From assembly GCA_902775975.1 (NCBI GenBank), contig CACYOC010000016.1, positions 1 through 49,667 of the forward strand: a stretch of DNA of 49,667 nt. Reading direction: 5' to 3'. Shown piece after piece: positions 1 to 9,853 of the stretch (position 1 is its first letter; the number at the start of each line of letters is the position of its first letter). A program made the position numbers and the translations under genes. The notes under the pieces are model-generated. The model did not search any database. It saw only the letters and a program-made list of their open reading frames with translations, and was not told the origin of the DNA. Source of the stretch: an uncultured Bacteroidales bacterium (lineage in GTDB: Bacteria; Bacteroidota; Bacteroidia; Bacteroidales; Bacteroidaceae).

Positions 1-92
1 TCGGGACGGAAGTCGAACGTGCCGTCTTCACGGATGCTGGCTGAGCCGCGCAACCGTCTTACCTTACTGGTTTTCAATTCGTTAGTTGCCAT
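1..92 (-). CDS. N-terminal end of an unrecognised protein (cut by window edge)
   Basis: An ATG at 92-90 on the minus strand opens a frame that runs off the left edge of the window after 30 codons. The visible peptide begins MATNELKTSKVRRLRG and continues with a short acidic stretch (SIREDGTFDF). It is basic at first and has no signal peptide or membrane segment. I do not recognise the family. It lies 193 bp downstream of another minus-strand gene and is probably expressed in the same direction, with the 8-bp repeat region 117-279 forming its upstream sequence. The start is the only ATG near the beginning of the frame. Confidence 0.55.
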   Translation of the reverse strand, partial: MATNELKTSKVRRLRGSASIREDGTFDFRP

Positions 93-116
93 ATTACTAC
101 TGTTTTAATTTTTTCG

Positions 117-279
117 AAAAGGACAAACTGTCAAAAGGACAAACTGTCATTAAGCGGTTTTTTACTTTCCGAGAATTTCAGAAAACACTTAAATATATAA
201 TATATTATAATATATTATTATATTTACCATTTAATTTTTCGCTTATTGTCCTTTTGTCCTTTTGTCCTTTTGTCAGTTT
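117..279. repeat. 8-bp repeat boxes in two inverted arms around an AT-rich core
   Basis: Two perfect adjacent 16-bp direct repeats (aaaaggacaaactgtc) occupy 117-132 and 133-148. Three tandem copies of gtcctttt fill 248-271, followed by gtcagttt (272-279). Read on the other strand, the right arm is aaactgac plus three aaaaggac boxes, so both arms are built from the same two 8-bp words (aaaaggac, aaactgwc) in opposite orientation. Between them lies a very AT-rich stretch (about 190-235) with nested tata/aata palindromes. The block fills the gap between two minus-strand genes and has the look of a protein-binding or fold-back region. Confidence 0.7.
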
Positions 280-285
280 TACTTT

Positions 286-837
286 TTACTCCCAACGCGC
301 TATGTTAGTGATAGTCACACGATTCTCGTAGCGGTCTTCGCCCTGTTGCGTCTGCCACTTTCTGGCATCCACCACCAGATGCACGTTCACCGTCATGCCC
401 ACTTCGAGTTTCAGTCCCAGCACCGAAGGAGCAGAGCCGTTAAGTTCTCTTTCCAATACAAGGCGGAGGCACTGCTCCCTCGTAATCACCCGTCTCTCGT
501 AATGAAAATCCCAAGGGCTTATCTGCAACAGCAACCCCTTGGCACAGGCATCAAAAGCCTCACCTGAGGGCTTGTACAGCTTCGGGAAGCCATTCTCCCT
601 AAGCAGGATGATGTTGTATCCTCGGTTCATCGCTTCCCGCAGCACTTCCTTTTCCTTTGGCGAGACGGCAGCACTGACAAGCACCCCACCGCGTTCGCCG
701 CATGACAACCATTCCTCTCTCAGCCGTGCATTTTCCTCATCCGTGTAGCGCCTGTGAACAATGACAGCTACCTTGTCGGGAATGTTCAGCAGGAACCTGT
801 TACCTACTACCTGGCATTGCTCACCTGCCACCTCCAT
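286..837 (-). CDS. Hypothetical protein: degenerate DprA/LOG-like Rossmann domain plus OB-fold-like tail
   Basis: A complete 183-residue frame with an in-frame stop (taa) 12 bases upstream of its ATG. Residues about 20-115 follow the pattern of the DprA/SMF nucleotide-binding fold: a beta strand and GSRxxT-like position (here VHRRYT), GERGGVLVSAAVSPKEKEV, a small-residue/GY segment followed by IILLRENGFPKLYKP, and a final CAKGLLLQISPW. Residues about 130-183 (KLEVGMTVNVHLVVDARKW and a terminal ITNIARWE) resemble the OB-fold DUF3127 group. Canonical glycines of DprA are missing, so this is unlikely to be the housekeeping recombination mediator. It may belong to a family of small accessory proteins in Bacteroidetes. 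The assignment rests on pattern only. Confidence 0.6.
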   Translation of the reverse strand: MEVAGEQCQVVGNRFLLNIPDKVAVIVHRRYTDEENARLREEWLSCGERGGVLVSAAVSPKEKEVLREAMNRGYNIILLRENGFPKLYKPSGEAFDACAKGLLLQISPWDFHYERRVITREQCLRLVLERELNGSAPSVLGLKLEVGMTVNVHLVVDARKWQTQQGEDRYENRVTITNIARWE

Positions 838-866
838 TTTTTGTTTTTATTTTCGAGCGAGAGTGC

Positions 867-880
867 CTTCGACCGAAGGT
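867..880. other. 14-bp dyad in the divergent intergenic region
   Basis: ccttcg-ac-cgaagg is a perfect 6-bp inverted repeat with a 2-base centre. It sits between the minus-strand hypothetical gene (start at 837) and argD (start at 982). A minus-strand TACTTTTG (-7-like, complement of 881-888) lies beside it without a clear -33 box. It could be an operator for the leftward gene; nothing more can be shown. Confidence 0.35.
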
Positions 881-917
881 CAAAAGTAATGATTATTGCA
901 AAAAAAACGTCGGAAAG

Positions 918-948
918 TTGGTGTTTTCAGATATTTCCTGTAACTTTG
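918..948 (+). promoter_or_regulatory. Bacteroidetes-type promoter of argD
   Basis: TTG at 918-920 and TAACTTTG at 941-948 are separated by 20 bp, matching the Bacteroidetes -33/-7 consensus. The start codon of argD follows 33 bases after the -7 box. This gives argD its own promoter although the family normally sits behind other arg genes. Confidence 0.75.
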
Positions 949-981
949 CAGCGATTTTTTATATATAAAAAGGTAAGACAC

Positions 982-2136
982 ATGAAACTATTCGACGTAT
1001 ATCCACTTTTTGATGTCAACATTGTGAAGGGCAATGGCTGCAAGGTTTGGGACGACAAGGGACAAGAGTATCTGGATCTCTATGGCGGTCATGCCGTCAT
1101 CAGCATCGGGCACTCGCACCCCCATTATATAAATAAGGTGACGGAGCAGTTGCAGCAGATTGGGTTCTACTCCAACTCCGTCATCAACAAACTGCAGCAG
1201 CAGGTGGCCGAGCGACTGGGACGCATCAGCGGCTACGAGGACTACCAGCTGTTTCTCATCAACAGTGGTGCCGAGGCCAACGAGAACGCCCTGAAGCTGG
1301 CGTCGTTCAAGAATCCACAGGCCATGCGCATCCTCTCTTGCGAGAAGGCGTTCCACGGTCGCACATCACTGGCCGTAGAGGTGACGAACAATCCAAAGAT
1401 TGTGGCTCCGCTGAACGACAACCACCACGTGCGTTTCCTGCCGCTGAACGACATCGAGCCGTGGGTACGCGAACTGTCGCGCGGCGGTGTCGCTGCCGTC
1501 ATCTTGGAGTGCATACAGGGCGTCGGTGGCATCCAGATGGCCACGCCGAAGTTTGCCCAAGATCTGGCCTACGCCTGCAAGCGTTATGGCGCCACGCTGA
1601 TATGCGACGAGATACAGTGCGGCTATGGCCGTAGCGGTAAGTTCTTCGCCCACCAGTGGCTGGGCATCAAGCCCGACATCATCACCGTTGCTAAGGGCAT
1701 TGCCAACGGTTTCCCGATGGGTGGCGTACTCATCAGTCCCGACTTCCAGCCCGTCTATGGACAGTTAGGAACGACCTTCGGCGGCAACCATCTGGCATGT
1801 GCTGCAGCACTGGCCGTACTCGACGTCTTCGAACAGGAGCATCTGGTGGAGAACGCCCGCGAGGTGGGCGACTACCTGATGGAACAGTTGAAGGCCATCG
1901 ACAGTCCACATATCAAGGAAGTTCGCGGACGCGGCCTGATGATTGGCATCGAGCTGGACGTTCCCCACAAGGACGTGCGACTGCCACTCATCTACGACGA
2001 GCACTGCTTCACCGGCTGTGCAGGCACGAACATCCTGCGACTGTTGCCGCCGCTGTGCCTGACGAAACAAGATGCCGACCTGTTCATAGAACGGCTGAAG
2101 ACCGTTCTGAAGGGAATAGGGAATAATGAAAAGTGA
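982..2136 (+). CDS. argD: Acetylornithine/succinylornithine aminotransferase
   Basis: A 384-residue class-III PLP aminotransferase that interconverts N-acyl-ornithine and N-acyl-glutamate semialdehyde with glutamate/2-oxoglutarate in arginine synthesis, in the cytoplasm. Visible motifs are SGAEANE (95-101), FHGRT (124-128), the cofactor aspartate in CDEIQCGYGRSG (209 onward) and the Schiff-base lysine K238 in TVAKGIANGFPMG. Length is normal. The frame is open further upstream, but the ATG at 982 gives the family N-terminus and lies just after a good promoter. Because Bacteroidales generally use succinylated intermediates and the carbamoyltransferase at 7382 is of that type, succinylornithine is the likely substrate. 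The last residues (NNEK) and the stop codon are encoded by the repeat element before proC. Confidence 0.95.
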   Translation: MKLFDVYPLFDVNIVKGNGCKVWDDKGQEYLDLYGGHAVISIGHSHPHYINKVTEQLQQIGFYSNSVINKLQQQVAERLGRISGYEDYQLFLINSGAEANENALKLASFKNPQAMRILSCEKAFHGRTSLAVEVTNNPKIVAPLNDNHHVRFLPLNDIEPWVRELSRGGVAAVILECIQGVGGIQMATPKFAQDLAYACKRYGATLICDEIQCGYGRSGKFFAHQWLGIKPDIITVAKGIANGFPMGGVLISPDFQPVYGQLGTTFGGNHLACAAALAVLDVFEQEHLVENAREVGDYLMEQLKAIDSPHIKEVRGRGLMIGIELDVPHKDVRLPLIYDEHCFTGCAGTNILRLLPPLCLTKQDADLFIERLKTVLKGIGNNEK

Positions 2137-2152
2137 AAAATTTGCTACCGCA
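2126..2152 (+). repeat. GTGAAAA-type heptamers plus 13-bp tag (argD/proC junction)
   Basis: Two heptamers (atgaaaa 2126-2132, gtgaaaa 2133-2139) are followed by the tag atttgctaccgca (2140-2152). The argD stop TGA (2134-2136) lies inside the second heptamer. The same structure recurs at 5283-5400 and 29852-29906. Read from the ATG at 2126 it encodes MKSEKFATA in frame with proC. Confidence 0.85.
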
Positions 2153-2161
2153 TATAGAACT

Positions 2162-2947
2162 ATGAAGATATCAATAATAGGAGCCGGCGCCATGGGTGGC
2201 GCCATCGTGGAAGGCTTGCTGAAGAGCCACTATGTCGATGCCGAGAGCATTTGCGTCAGCGACGCCTCAGCAGACGCCGTGAAACGCTTTGCCGACAAGG
2301 GCGTAAAGACCACTACCGACAACTGCGTTGCCGCCAAGTCGGGCGACATGGTCATCGTGGTGGTAAAACCCTGGCTGGTAGAACGGGTACTGCTGCAAGT
2401 GAAGGACGTCATGGATTACGGTCGCCAGCAGTTAGTGGTGGTGGCAGCAGGCATCAAGGGCGAACAGCTGAAGACGTGGATGCAGAAGGACGGGCAGCTG
2501 CCTGCCATGCATCTGGCCATTCCCAACATCGCCATTGCACAGTTGGCATCAATGACGTTTCTGGTTGCCGTTGCGACAGAGTCGCAACATACAGAACAAG
2601 TGGTGGCGCTGTTCGACTCAATGGGTAAGACCATCATCACCGACGAGCAGCACCTGGCAGCCGGTACGACGCTTGCCTCGTGCGGTATTGCCTACGCCAT
2701 GCGCTACGTTCGTGCCGCCAGCGAAGGCGGTGTGGAGCTGGGCTTCAAGGCCGACCAGGCCAAGGACATCGTGCTACAGACGATGGAGGGTGCCGTCAAG
2801 CTGCTACAAGCCACAGGACTACACCCCGAGGCAGCCATCGACCTGGTGACGACGCCAGGTGGTGTGACCATCAAGGGACTGAACGAGATGGAGCACAATG
2901 GATTTACATCAGCAGTCATTCGTGGCTTGAAAGCAGGAGCAAAGTAA
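2162..2947 (+). CDS. proC: Pyrroline-5-carboxylate reductase
   Basis: A 261-residue enzyme catalysing the last step of proline synthesis, NAD(P)H-dependent reduction of pyrroline-5-carboxylate. The N-terminal Rossmann motif IIGAGAMGG (about 5-13) and the C-terminal helical dimer domain with the family signature TTPGGVTIKGLNEME are both present. The ATG at 2162 matches the family start; an in-frame ATG at 2126 would add twelve residues encoded by the repeat tag. It follows argD by 25 bp and belongs with proB and proA further down. The true start is open because of the in-frame tag. Confidence 0.94.
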   Translation: MKISIIGAGAMGGAIVEGLLKSHYVDAESICVSDASADAVKRFADKGVKTTTDNCVAAKSGDMVIVVVKPWLVERVLLQVKDVMDYGRQQLVVVAAGIKGEQLKTWMQKDGQLPAMHLAIPNIAIAQLASMTFLVAVATESQHTEQVVALFDSMGKTIITDEQHLAAGTTLASCGIAYAMRYVRAASEGGVELGFKADQAKDIVLQTMEGAVKLLQATGLHPEAAIDLVTTPGGVTIKGLNEMEHNGFTSAVIRGLKAGAK

Positions 2948-2958
2948 CTATCTGAGAC

Positions 2959-3006
2959 ATCGAACCATCGAAATATCGAAATATCGAAATATCGAAATAT
3001 CGAAAC
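2959..3006 (+). repeat. Octamer array (atcgaaat) at the proC/regulator junction
   Basis: Six 8-bp units: atcgaacc, four perfect atcgaaat (2967-2998) and atcgaaac, followed by a decayed aacgaaaa and ending 17 bases before the ATG at 3024. The junction has no other recognisable spacer. Confidence 0.85.
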
Positions 3007-3023
3007 AACGAAAATAACGAATT

Positions 3024-3584
3024 ATGGTTGACGAACAACTGAAACAAATCGGAGAACGTTTGCGCGGACTGCGCGACGTGCTGGACATCCCAGTGAGCGA
3101 AATGGCCGAAACCATCGGTCTCTCTTCGGAGAAGTATGAAATGATTGAGAAAGGCGAGGCAGACATCACTATCTCGAACTTGATGAAGATTGCCAAGAAG
3201 TATGGCATATCAACGGAGGAGCTCATCTTCGCCGAGACGCCCCACATGAAGAGCTATTTCGTGGTACGAGGCGGCCAAGGTGTCAGCATCGAGCGTACCA
3301 AGGCGTATAAGTACCAGTCGCTGGTGTCTGGCTTCGTAGGCCATAAGGCCGACGTGTTCATGGTGACTGTCGAGCCCAAGCCCGAGGCTCACGCGTTTTA
3401 CAAGAACTCACACGCCGGGCAGGAGTTCAACCTCGTGTTGGAGGGCAAGATGGAACTCTACATCGGCGGCAAGACCATCGTGCTGGAAGAAGGCGACAGC
3501 ATCTACTTCGACTCGACCAAGCCCCACGGAATGCTGGCCGTCGGCGACAAGCCGGTGAAGTTCCTCGCCTTTACGGTAGAATAA
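3024..3584 (+). CDS. XRE-family transcriptional regulator with C-terminal cupin
   Basis: A 186-residue protein with an XRE-type helix-turn-helix at about 9-63 (LRGLRDVLDIPVSEMAETIG, then a recognition region and LMKIAKKYGIS) and a small-molecule-sensing cupin barrel at about 118-184 (GQEFNLVLEGKMELYIGG, then EEGDSIYFDSTKPHGM). This domain pair is typical of one-component regulators. The gene is 34 bp ahead of an acyl-CoA synthetase; adjacency of XRE-cupin genes with an AMP-dependent ligase suggests that it controls that enzyme and that the cupin senses a related carboxylate. The ligand is not visible from the sequence. Confidence 0.88.
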   Translation: MVDEQLKQIGERLRGLRDVLDIPVSEMAETIGLSSEKYEMIEKGEADITISNLMKIAKKYGISTEELIFAETPHMKSYFVVRGGQGVSIERTKAYKYQSLVSGFVGHKADVFMVTVEPKPEAHAFYKNSHAGQEFNLVLEGKMELYIGGKTIVLEEGDSIYFDSTKPHGMLAVGDKPVKFLAFTVE

Positions 3585-3593
3585 TTAACGGAA

Positions 3594-3616
3594 CACAAAG
3601 ACACGAAGACACAAAG
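3594..3616 (+). repeat. Octamer array (acacaaag/acacgaag) before the acyl-CoA synthetase
   Basis: Three 8-bp units acacaaag, acacgaag and acacaaag lie directly before the ATG at 3619. This is another junction with its own short repeat unit. Confidence 0.65.
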
Positions 3617-3618
3617 AT

Positions 3619-5282
<1,664 letters not shown>

Positions 5283-5286
<4 letters not shown>

Positions 5287-5400
5287 AAAGTGAAAAGTGA
5301 AAAGTGATAAGTGAAAAGTGAAAAGTGAAAAGTGATAAGTGAAAAGTGAAAAGCGAAAAGTGAAAAGTGATAAGTGATAAGTGAAAAATTTGCTTCCGCT
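5283..5400 (+). repeat. Fifteen GTGAAAA-type heptamers plus 13-bp tag (synthetase/proB junction)
   Basis: Fifteen 7-bp units run without interruption from 5283 to 5387. Most are gtgaaaa, four are gtgataa and one is gcgaaaa; the order shows a 28-bp higher period at the start. The tag atttgcttccgct (5388-5400) follows and abuts the proB ATG. The stop of the upstream gene (5284-5286) lies in the first unit. From the GTG at 5374 the tag reads in frame with proB as (M)ISEKFASA. Confidence 0.92.
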
Positions 5401-6183
5401 ATGAAACATCGAATAGTCGTTAAGGTTGGTTCGAACGTGCTGACACGGCGAGACGGAAAACTGGACGTCACACGTGTCTCGGCACTGGTCGATCAGATAG
5501 CATGGTTGCGACAGCACGACTATGAGGTCATCCTCGTATCGTCAGGTGCCGTGGCGTGTGGACGTCGCGAGCTGGACATCCACCACGAGTTGGACTCTGT
5601 AGAGCAACGACAGCTGTTCTCAGCGGTAGGACAGGTGAAACTCATCGGACTGTACTACGACCTCTTCCGCGAGTTCAACATCCACGTGGGACAGGTGCTC
5701 ACCATGAAGGAGAACTTCGACCCCGGCGAACAGTACGAGAATCAGCAAGCTTGTATGGCGGTGATGCTGGAAAACGGTGTGCTACCCATCGTCAACGAGA
5801 ACGACACCGTCAGCGTCACAGAGCTGATGTTCACCGATAACGACGAACTGTCGGGACTCATCGCACAGATGATGAAGGCGGAAACACTGATACTGCTCAG
5901 CAACATCGACGGCATCTACACCGGACATCCTGACGACCCGCAGTCGGAAATCATTCGCAACGTCGCTCCCGGTACGGACCTCTCTGCCTACATCAAGGTG
6001 GAGAAGAGTGCCTTCGGACGAGGAGGCATGCACTCGAAATACACCACAGCACAGCGTGTGCAGCAAGCTGGCATACGCGTCATCATTGCCAATGGCGAGC
6101 GTGACGATATCCTGATGAATCTCATGGAAAACAAAGAAAACGTACCATATACTGAATTCGTACCCTATCATGAAACTGACTGA
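5401..6183 (+). CDS. proB: Glutamate 5-kinase, short form without PUA domain
   Basis: A 260-residue amino-acid kinase that phosphorylates glutamate to gamma-glutamyl phosphate, the first step of proline synthesis. Visible are the ATP/substrate motifs [10 protein letters not shown] (about 6-15), [19 protein letters not shown] (substrate loop) and the nucleotide-binding [11 protein letters not shown] near 205-215. The C-terminal PUA domain found in the roughly 367-residue enterobacterial enzyme is absent. The start at 5401 gives the family N-terminus, directly after the repeat tag; an in-frame GTG at 5374 is possible. The 3' end overlaps proA by 14 bp, indicating translational coupling of the two enzymes that share an unstable intermediate. 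Confidence 0.94.
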   Translation: MKHRIVVKVGSNVLTRRDGKLDVTRVSALVDQIAWLRQHDYEVILVSSGAVACGRRELDIHHELDSVEQRQLFSAVGQVKLIGLYYDLFREFNIHVGQVLTMKENFDPGEQYENQQACMAVMLENGVLPIVNENDTVSVTELMFTDNDELSGLIAQMMKAETLILLSNIDGIYTGHPDDPQSEIIRNVAPGTDLSAYIKVEKSAFGRGGMHSKYTTAQRVQQAGIRVIIANGERDDILMNLMENKENVPYTEFVPYHETD

Positions 6184-7357
6184 TACCTTCAAACGTGTAA
6201 AGGCTGCCAGCAAAGGACTCTCCCTGCTGACGGACGAACAACGCAACGAAATACTGCAAGCCGTGGCTGACGCCATCGTCAGCAACAAGGAACCACTCCT
6301 GACCGCTAACGCCAAAGACTTGGCAAAGATGGACAAGGAGAATCCACTCTACGACCGTCTGCAACTGACTGAGAAGCGACTGGAAGACATTGCCGCTGAC
6401 ATGCGCAACGTCGCCTCATTACCCTCGCCTTTAGGACACGTCACCAAACAGAAAACGCTGCCTAACGGACTGCGCCTCTGCCGTGTCAGTGTGCCCTTCG
6501 GAGTGATAGGCATGATTTACGAGGCTCGTCCTAACGTCACCTTCGACGTCTTCTCGCTCTGCTTCAAGAGTGGTAACGCCTGCGTGCTGAAAGGTGGTGC
6601 AGATGCCGACAACTCTAACCAAGCCGCAGTAGAGCTGATTCATGAGGTGCTGGAGCGCTTCGGTGTCAACCCCGATATGGTTACCCTGCTGCCAGCCACT
6701 CATGAGGCTACCGGCGAACTATTGAATGCGGTAGGATATGTTGACCTCTGCATTCCACGTGGTGGCAGACGGCTCATCGACTTTGTACGCGACACAGCCC
6801 GCATTCCCGTCATCGAGACAGGAGCCGGTGTGGTACACGTCTATTTCGACAAAGACGGCGACCTGGAGATGGGTCAGAGGATTATCTGCAATGCCAAGAC
6901 CCGTCGCGTCAGCGTCTGCAACGCCCTCGACACGCTACTCGTCCACAAAGACCGTGAGGCAGACATTCCACAACTGCTGGCACCAATGGAGGGAAAGGTT
7001 ACGTTCTACTATAACGATGAAAGCCGATATGACACAGAGTTTATGGATTACAAGATGAATGTCGTCACTGTATCTTCTTTAGACGAGGCCATCGTCCACA
7101 TCGACCGTCACGGTTCGGGGCACAGCGAGGCCATCATCACCCAAGACGAACAGGCTGCACGCCGTTTCCAGCAAAGCGTCGATGCAGCATGCGTCTATTG
7201 GAACGCTCCCACCTCGTTTACCGACGGCGCTCAGTTTGGCTTAGGCGCTGAGATAGGCATCTCCACCCAGAAGTTAGGACCACGAGGTCCGATGGCGTTG
7301 GAGGAAATCTGCACCTACAAATGGCTCATCGAAGGAGAAGGACAAATTAGGAATTAG
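6170..7357 (+). CDS. proA: Gamma-glutamyl phosphate reductase
   Basis: A 395-residue aldehyde-dehydrogenase-superfamily enzyme that reduces gamma-glutamyl phosphate to glutamate semialdehyde with NADPH. The family blocks [25 protein letters not shown] and [15 protein letters not shown] are clear; C250 in the last block is the catalytic thiol. Length is normal. It overlaps proB by 14 bp. The last three residues (IRN) and the stop TAG are encoded by the aattagg heptamers that follow, a feature shared with other junctions here. Confidence 0.95.
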   Translation: MKLTDTFKRVKAASKGLSLLTDEQRNEILQAVADAIVSNKEPLLTANAKDLAKMDKENPLYDRLQLTEKRLEDIAADMRNVASLPSPLGHVTKQKTLPNGLRLCRVSVPFGVIGMIYEARPNVTFDVFSLCFKSGNACVLKGGADADNSNQAAVELIHEVLERFGVNPDMVTLLPATHEATGELLNAVGYVDLCIPRGGRRLIDFVRDTARIPVIETGAGVVHVYFDKDGDLEMGQRIICNAKTRRVSVCNALDTLLVHKDREADIPQLLAPMEGKVTFYYNDESRYDTEFMDYKMNVVTVSSLDEAIVHIDRHGSGHSEAIITQDEQAARRFQQSVDAACVYWNAPTSFTDGAQFGLGAEIGISTQKLGPRGPMALEEICTYKWLIEGEGQIRN

Positions 7358-7379
7358 GAATTAGAAATTAGGAATTAAG
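7345..7379 (+). repeat. Heptamer array (aattagg) at the proA/carbamoyltransferase junction
   Basis: Five 7-bp units (aattagg, aattagg, aattaga, aattagg, aattaag) end two bases before the next start codon at 7382. The proA stop codon TAG (7355-7357) lies in the second unit. Confidence 0.88.
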
Positions 7380-7381
7380 AT

Positions 7382-8344
7382 ATGCGTACATTTATCAACG
7401 TAGAAGACATCGGCCCGTTGGACAAAGCCATGGCCGAAGCATTTGAAATAAAAAACGATCGCTTCAAGTATCAGCACCTGGGAAAGAACAAGACGCTGAT
7501 GATGATATTCTTTAATAACTCCCTGCGCACCCGTCTCTCGACTCAAAAGGCAGCGCTGAACCTGGGCATGAACGTTATCGTGCTCGACGTCAATGCCGGA
7601 GCCTGGAAACTGGAGACAGAGCGTGGAGTCATCATGGATGGCGACAAGTCGGAACACCTGCTGGAGGCCATTCCCGTCATGGGCTGCTACTGCGACATGA
7701 TTGGCGTACGAAGCTTTGCCGGCCTGACCGACCGTGAATACGACTATGCAGAAACCGTGCTGCAGCAGTTCATCAAGTACAGCGGGAAACCCGTCTTCGC
7801 CATGGAGACTGCTACCGTCCACCCGCTACAGGCCTTTGCCGACCTCATCACCATTGAGGAATACAAGACGGTAAAACGTCCCAAGGTTGTCCTCACCTGG
7901 GCTCCCCACTGCCGAGCATTACCACAAGCTGTACCTAACAGCTTTGCCCAATGGATGCGTGCTGCTGACGTCGATTTCGTCATCACCCACCCCGAAGGCT
8001 ATGAACTTGACCCGAAATTCGTGGGACATGCCCGTGTAGAGTATGACCAGAGAAAAGCCTTCGAAGGAGCAGACTTCATCTATGCCAAGAACTGGTCGAA
8101 TCCTGGCGTCACTAACGCTGCCGACTACGGAAAAATCACGTCAAGGGATATGTCGTGGACGGTTGATGAGGAGCACATGTCGTGGACAAACAACGGAAAG
8201 TTCATGCATTGCCTGCCGGTACGTCGCGGTCTTATCGTCACGGACGACGTCATAGAAAGTCCTAACAGCATCGTGATACCAGAAGCTGCCAATCGCGAAA
8301 TCAGCTGCTCGGTAGTCATCAAGCGTATGCTGGAAAATATGTAA
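7382..8344 (+). CDS. argF': N-succinylornithine-type carbamoyltransferase
   Basis: A 320-residue transcarbamylase of the Bacteroidetes/Xanthomonas acyl-ornithine type, which carbamoylates N-succinyl- or N-acetyl-ornithine to the acyl-citrulline in arginine synthesis. Visible are the carbamoyl-phosphate loop NNSLRTRLST (45-54), MDGDKSEHLLEAIPVMGCY (85-103), ATVHPLQAFAD and the terminal HCLPVRRG. The sequence closely follows the Bacteroides enzyme shown to prefer succinylornithine, as I remember it, except that the residue reported to control acyl-group choice (Pro90 there) is Ser90 here. It probably works with argD at 982. It has normal length and lies 24 bp after proA. Confidence 0.93.
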   Translation: MRTFINVEDIGPLDKAMAEAFEIKNDRFKYQHLGKNKTLMMIFFNNSLRTRLSTQKAALNLGMNVIVLDVNAGAWKLETERGVIMDGDKSEHLLEAIPVMGCYCDMIGVRSFAGLTDREYDYAETVLQQFIKYSGKPVFAMETATVHPLQAFADLITIEEYKTVKRPKVVLTWAPHCRALPQAVPNSFAQWMRAADVDFVITHPEGYELDPKFVGHARVEYDQRKAFEGADFIYAKNWSNPGVTNAADYGKITSRDMSWTVDEEHMSWTNNGKFMHCLPVRRGLIVTDDVIESPNSIVIPEAANREISCSVVIKRMLENM

Positions 8345-8379
8345 ACTGATTTTTTATCAATAACAAGAAACCTAAAACT

Positions 8380-9711
8380 ATGCATATTCACAAGCCAAAG
8401 AGCAAGAACAAACATATCCTCACCAAGGATGGCGTCAACTACCTGCTGCCGTTCATCTTAGTCACCACCTGCTTCGCCTTATGGGGCTTTGCCAATGACA
8501 TCACGAACCCCATGGTGAAAGCGTTCTCGAAGATATTCCGCATGAGCGTCACGGATGGCGCCTTAGTACAGGTAGCTTTCTATGGAGGCTATTTCGCCAT
8601 GGCGTTCCCTGCTGCTATGTTCATCAGAAAGTACAGTTATAAGGCAGGCGTACTGATGGGGTTAGGACTTTATGCTTTAGGAGCTTTGCTTTTCCTGCCA
8701 GCATCGTGGACAGGCATGTATTATCCCTTCTTAGGGGCATACTTCATCCTGACCTGCGGACTATCGTTCCTCGAAACCTCCTGTAACCCTTATATCCTTT
8801 CGATGGGTGGAGAGGACACGGCAACACGACGACTGAACCTTGCACAGAGCTTTAATCCGATGGGGTCGCTGTGCGGCATGTTCGTGGCCATGAACTTCAT
8901 TCAGGCAAAGCTAAACCCTGCCTCTACTGAAGAACGTGCACTCCTGAGTGATGCCGACTTTGCTGCCATGCGCGACGCTGATCTAAATGTGCTTATCCAG
9001 CCATATCTGATAATTGGTGCCGTCATTGCCATCATGTTTATCGTCATTTGGCGTGCAAACATGCCACATAATGCCGACAAGAACCATGACGTACATCCGC
9101 TGACAACGCTTAAACGCATTGCCAAGATTGACTACTATCGAGAGGGGGTAATTGCACAGTTCTTCTATGTAGGTGTGCAAATCATGTGTTGGACGTTCAT
9201 CATCCAATATGGTACTCGCGTATTCATGCAAGAAGGCATGACAGAGCAGGAGGCAGAAGTATTGTCGCAGACCTACAACATTGTGGCGATGGCTATCTTT
9301 GTCTGCAGCCGTTTCATCTGTACGCTCTTCCTGAAATACGTCAACGCCGGTGCATTGTTAGGAACACTGGCGGTTGCAGGTGCCTTGCTGACGATAGGTG
9401 TCATCTTCATTGACGGGCGCTGGGGACTTTACTGTCTGGTAGGCATTTCTGCTTGCATGTCACTCATGTTCCCCACGATATATGGCATTGCCCTACAAGG
9501 CTTGGGCGACGATGCGAAGTTCGGTGCTGCCGGTCTTATCATGGCCATTTTAGGCGGTAGTGTGCTCCCTCCTCTTCAGGCTTCTATCATCGACCGTCAC
9601 GAAGTCTTCGGTATGCCTGCTGTCAATATTTCGTTTGTGTTGCCTTTCTTGTGCTTCGTAGTCATTATCATCTACGGCTACCGTACTTTCAAACGAACAA
9701 GGAATGCATGA
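8380..9711 (+). CDS. FucP-family MFS sugar:proton symporter
   Basis: A 443-residue, twelve-helix transporter of the fucose/glucose/galactose symporter group. The N-terminal pattern LPFILVTTCFALWGFANDITNPMVKAF is diagnostic of the FucP/GluP group, as are SFLETSCNPYIL (about 128-139), LAQSFNPMGSLCG (about 152-164) and a C-terminal MFPTIYGIALQGLGDDAKFGAAGL block. It sits in the inner membrane; the substrate could be fucose, glucose or galactose. It follows the carbamoyltransferase by 35 bp but is not functionally tied to it. No FucA/I/K genes are nearby. Confidence 0.9.
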   Translation: MHIHKPKSKNKHILTKDGVNYLLPFILVTTCFALWGFANDITNPMVKAFSKIFRMSVTDGALVQVAFYGGYFAMAFPAAMFIRKYSYKAGVLMGLGLYALGALLFLPASWTGMYYPFLGAYFILTCGLSFLETSCNPYILSMGGEDTATRRLNLAQSFNPMGSLCGMFVAMNFIQAKLNPASTEERALLSDADFAAMRDADLNVLIQPYLIIGAVIAIMFIVIWRANMPHNADKNHDVHPLTTLKRIAKIDYYREGVIAQFFYVGVQIMCWTFIIQYGTRVFMQEGMTEQEAEVLSQTYNIVAMAIFVCSRFICTLFLKYVNAGALLGTLAVAGALLTIGVIFIDGRWGLYCLVGISACMSLMFPTIYGIALQGLGDDAKFGAAGLIMAILGGSVLPPLQASIIDRHEVFGMPAVNISFVLPFLCFVVIIIYGYRTFKRTRNA

Positions 9712-9783
9712 GAAACCAATAAAGAAGTGAACTTATAACGCCTGAAAACCCCAAAGGACATGGGCGGTTTCTGAGGTATGGGC

Positions 9784-9846
9784 AAAAAAATGGGGCTCCG
9801 CTGAACCCCTAACCTTTGTTAACCTTAAATCTAATACTATGAAAAA
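9784..9846 (-). ncRNA. Candidate short minus-strand RNA ending in an intrinsic terminator
   Basis: On the minus strand a promoter (see 9854-9883) is followed about 40 bases later by a hairpin, ggggttc-agcg-gagcccc (complement of 9792-9809, one G-U pair), and seven Ts (complement of 9784-9790). The expected transcript is about 63 nt and has no useful frame. It is antisense to nothing, lying between the transporter and greA. On the plus strand the hairpin is preceded by the A-run and not followed by Ts, so it acts as a terminator only leftward. A member of a dispersed repeat family is the main alternative. Confidence 0.45.
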
Positions 9847-9853
9847 CACGATG

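Noticed and set aside
754-981. N-terminal extension of argD from an upstream ATG at 754
   Set aside because: It would run through the promoter and the divergent gene's start; the family N-terminus begins at 982.
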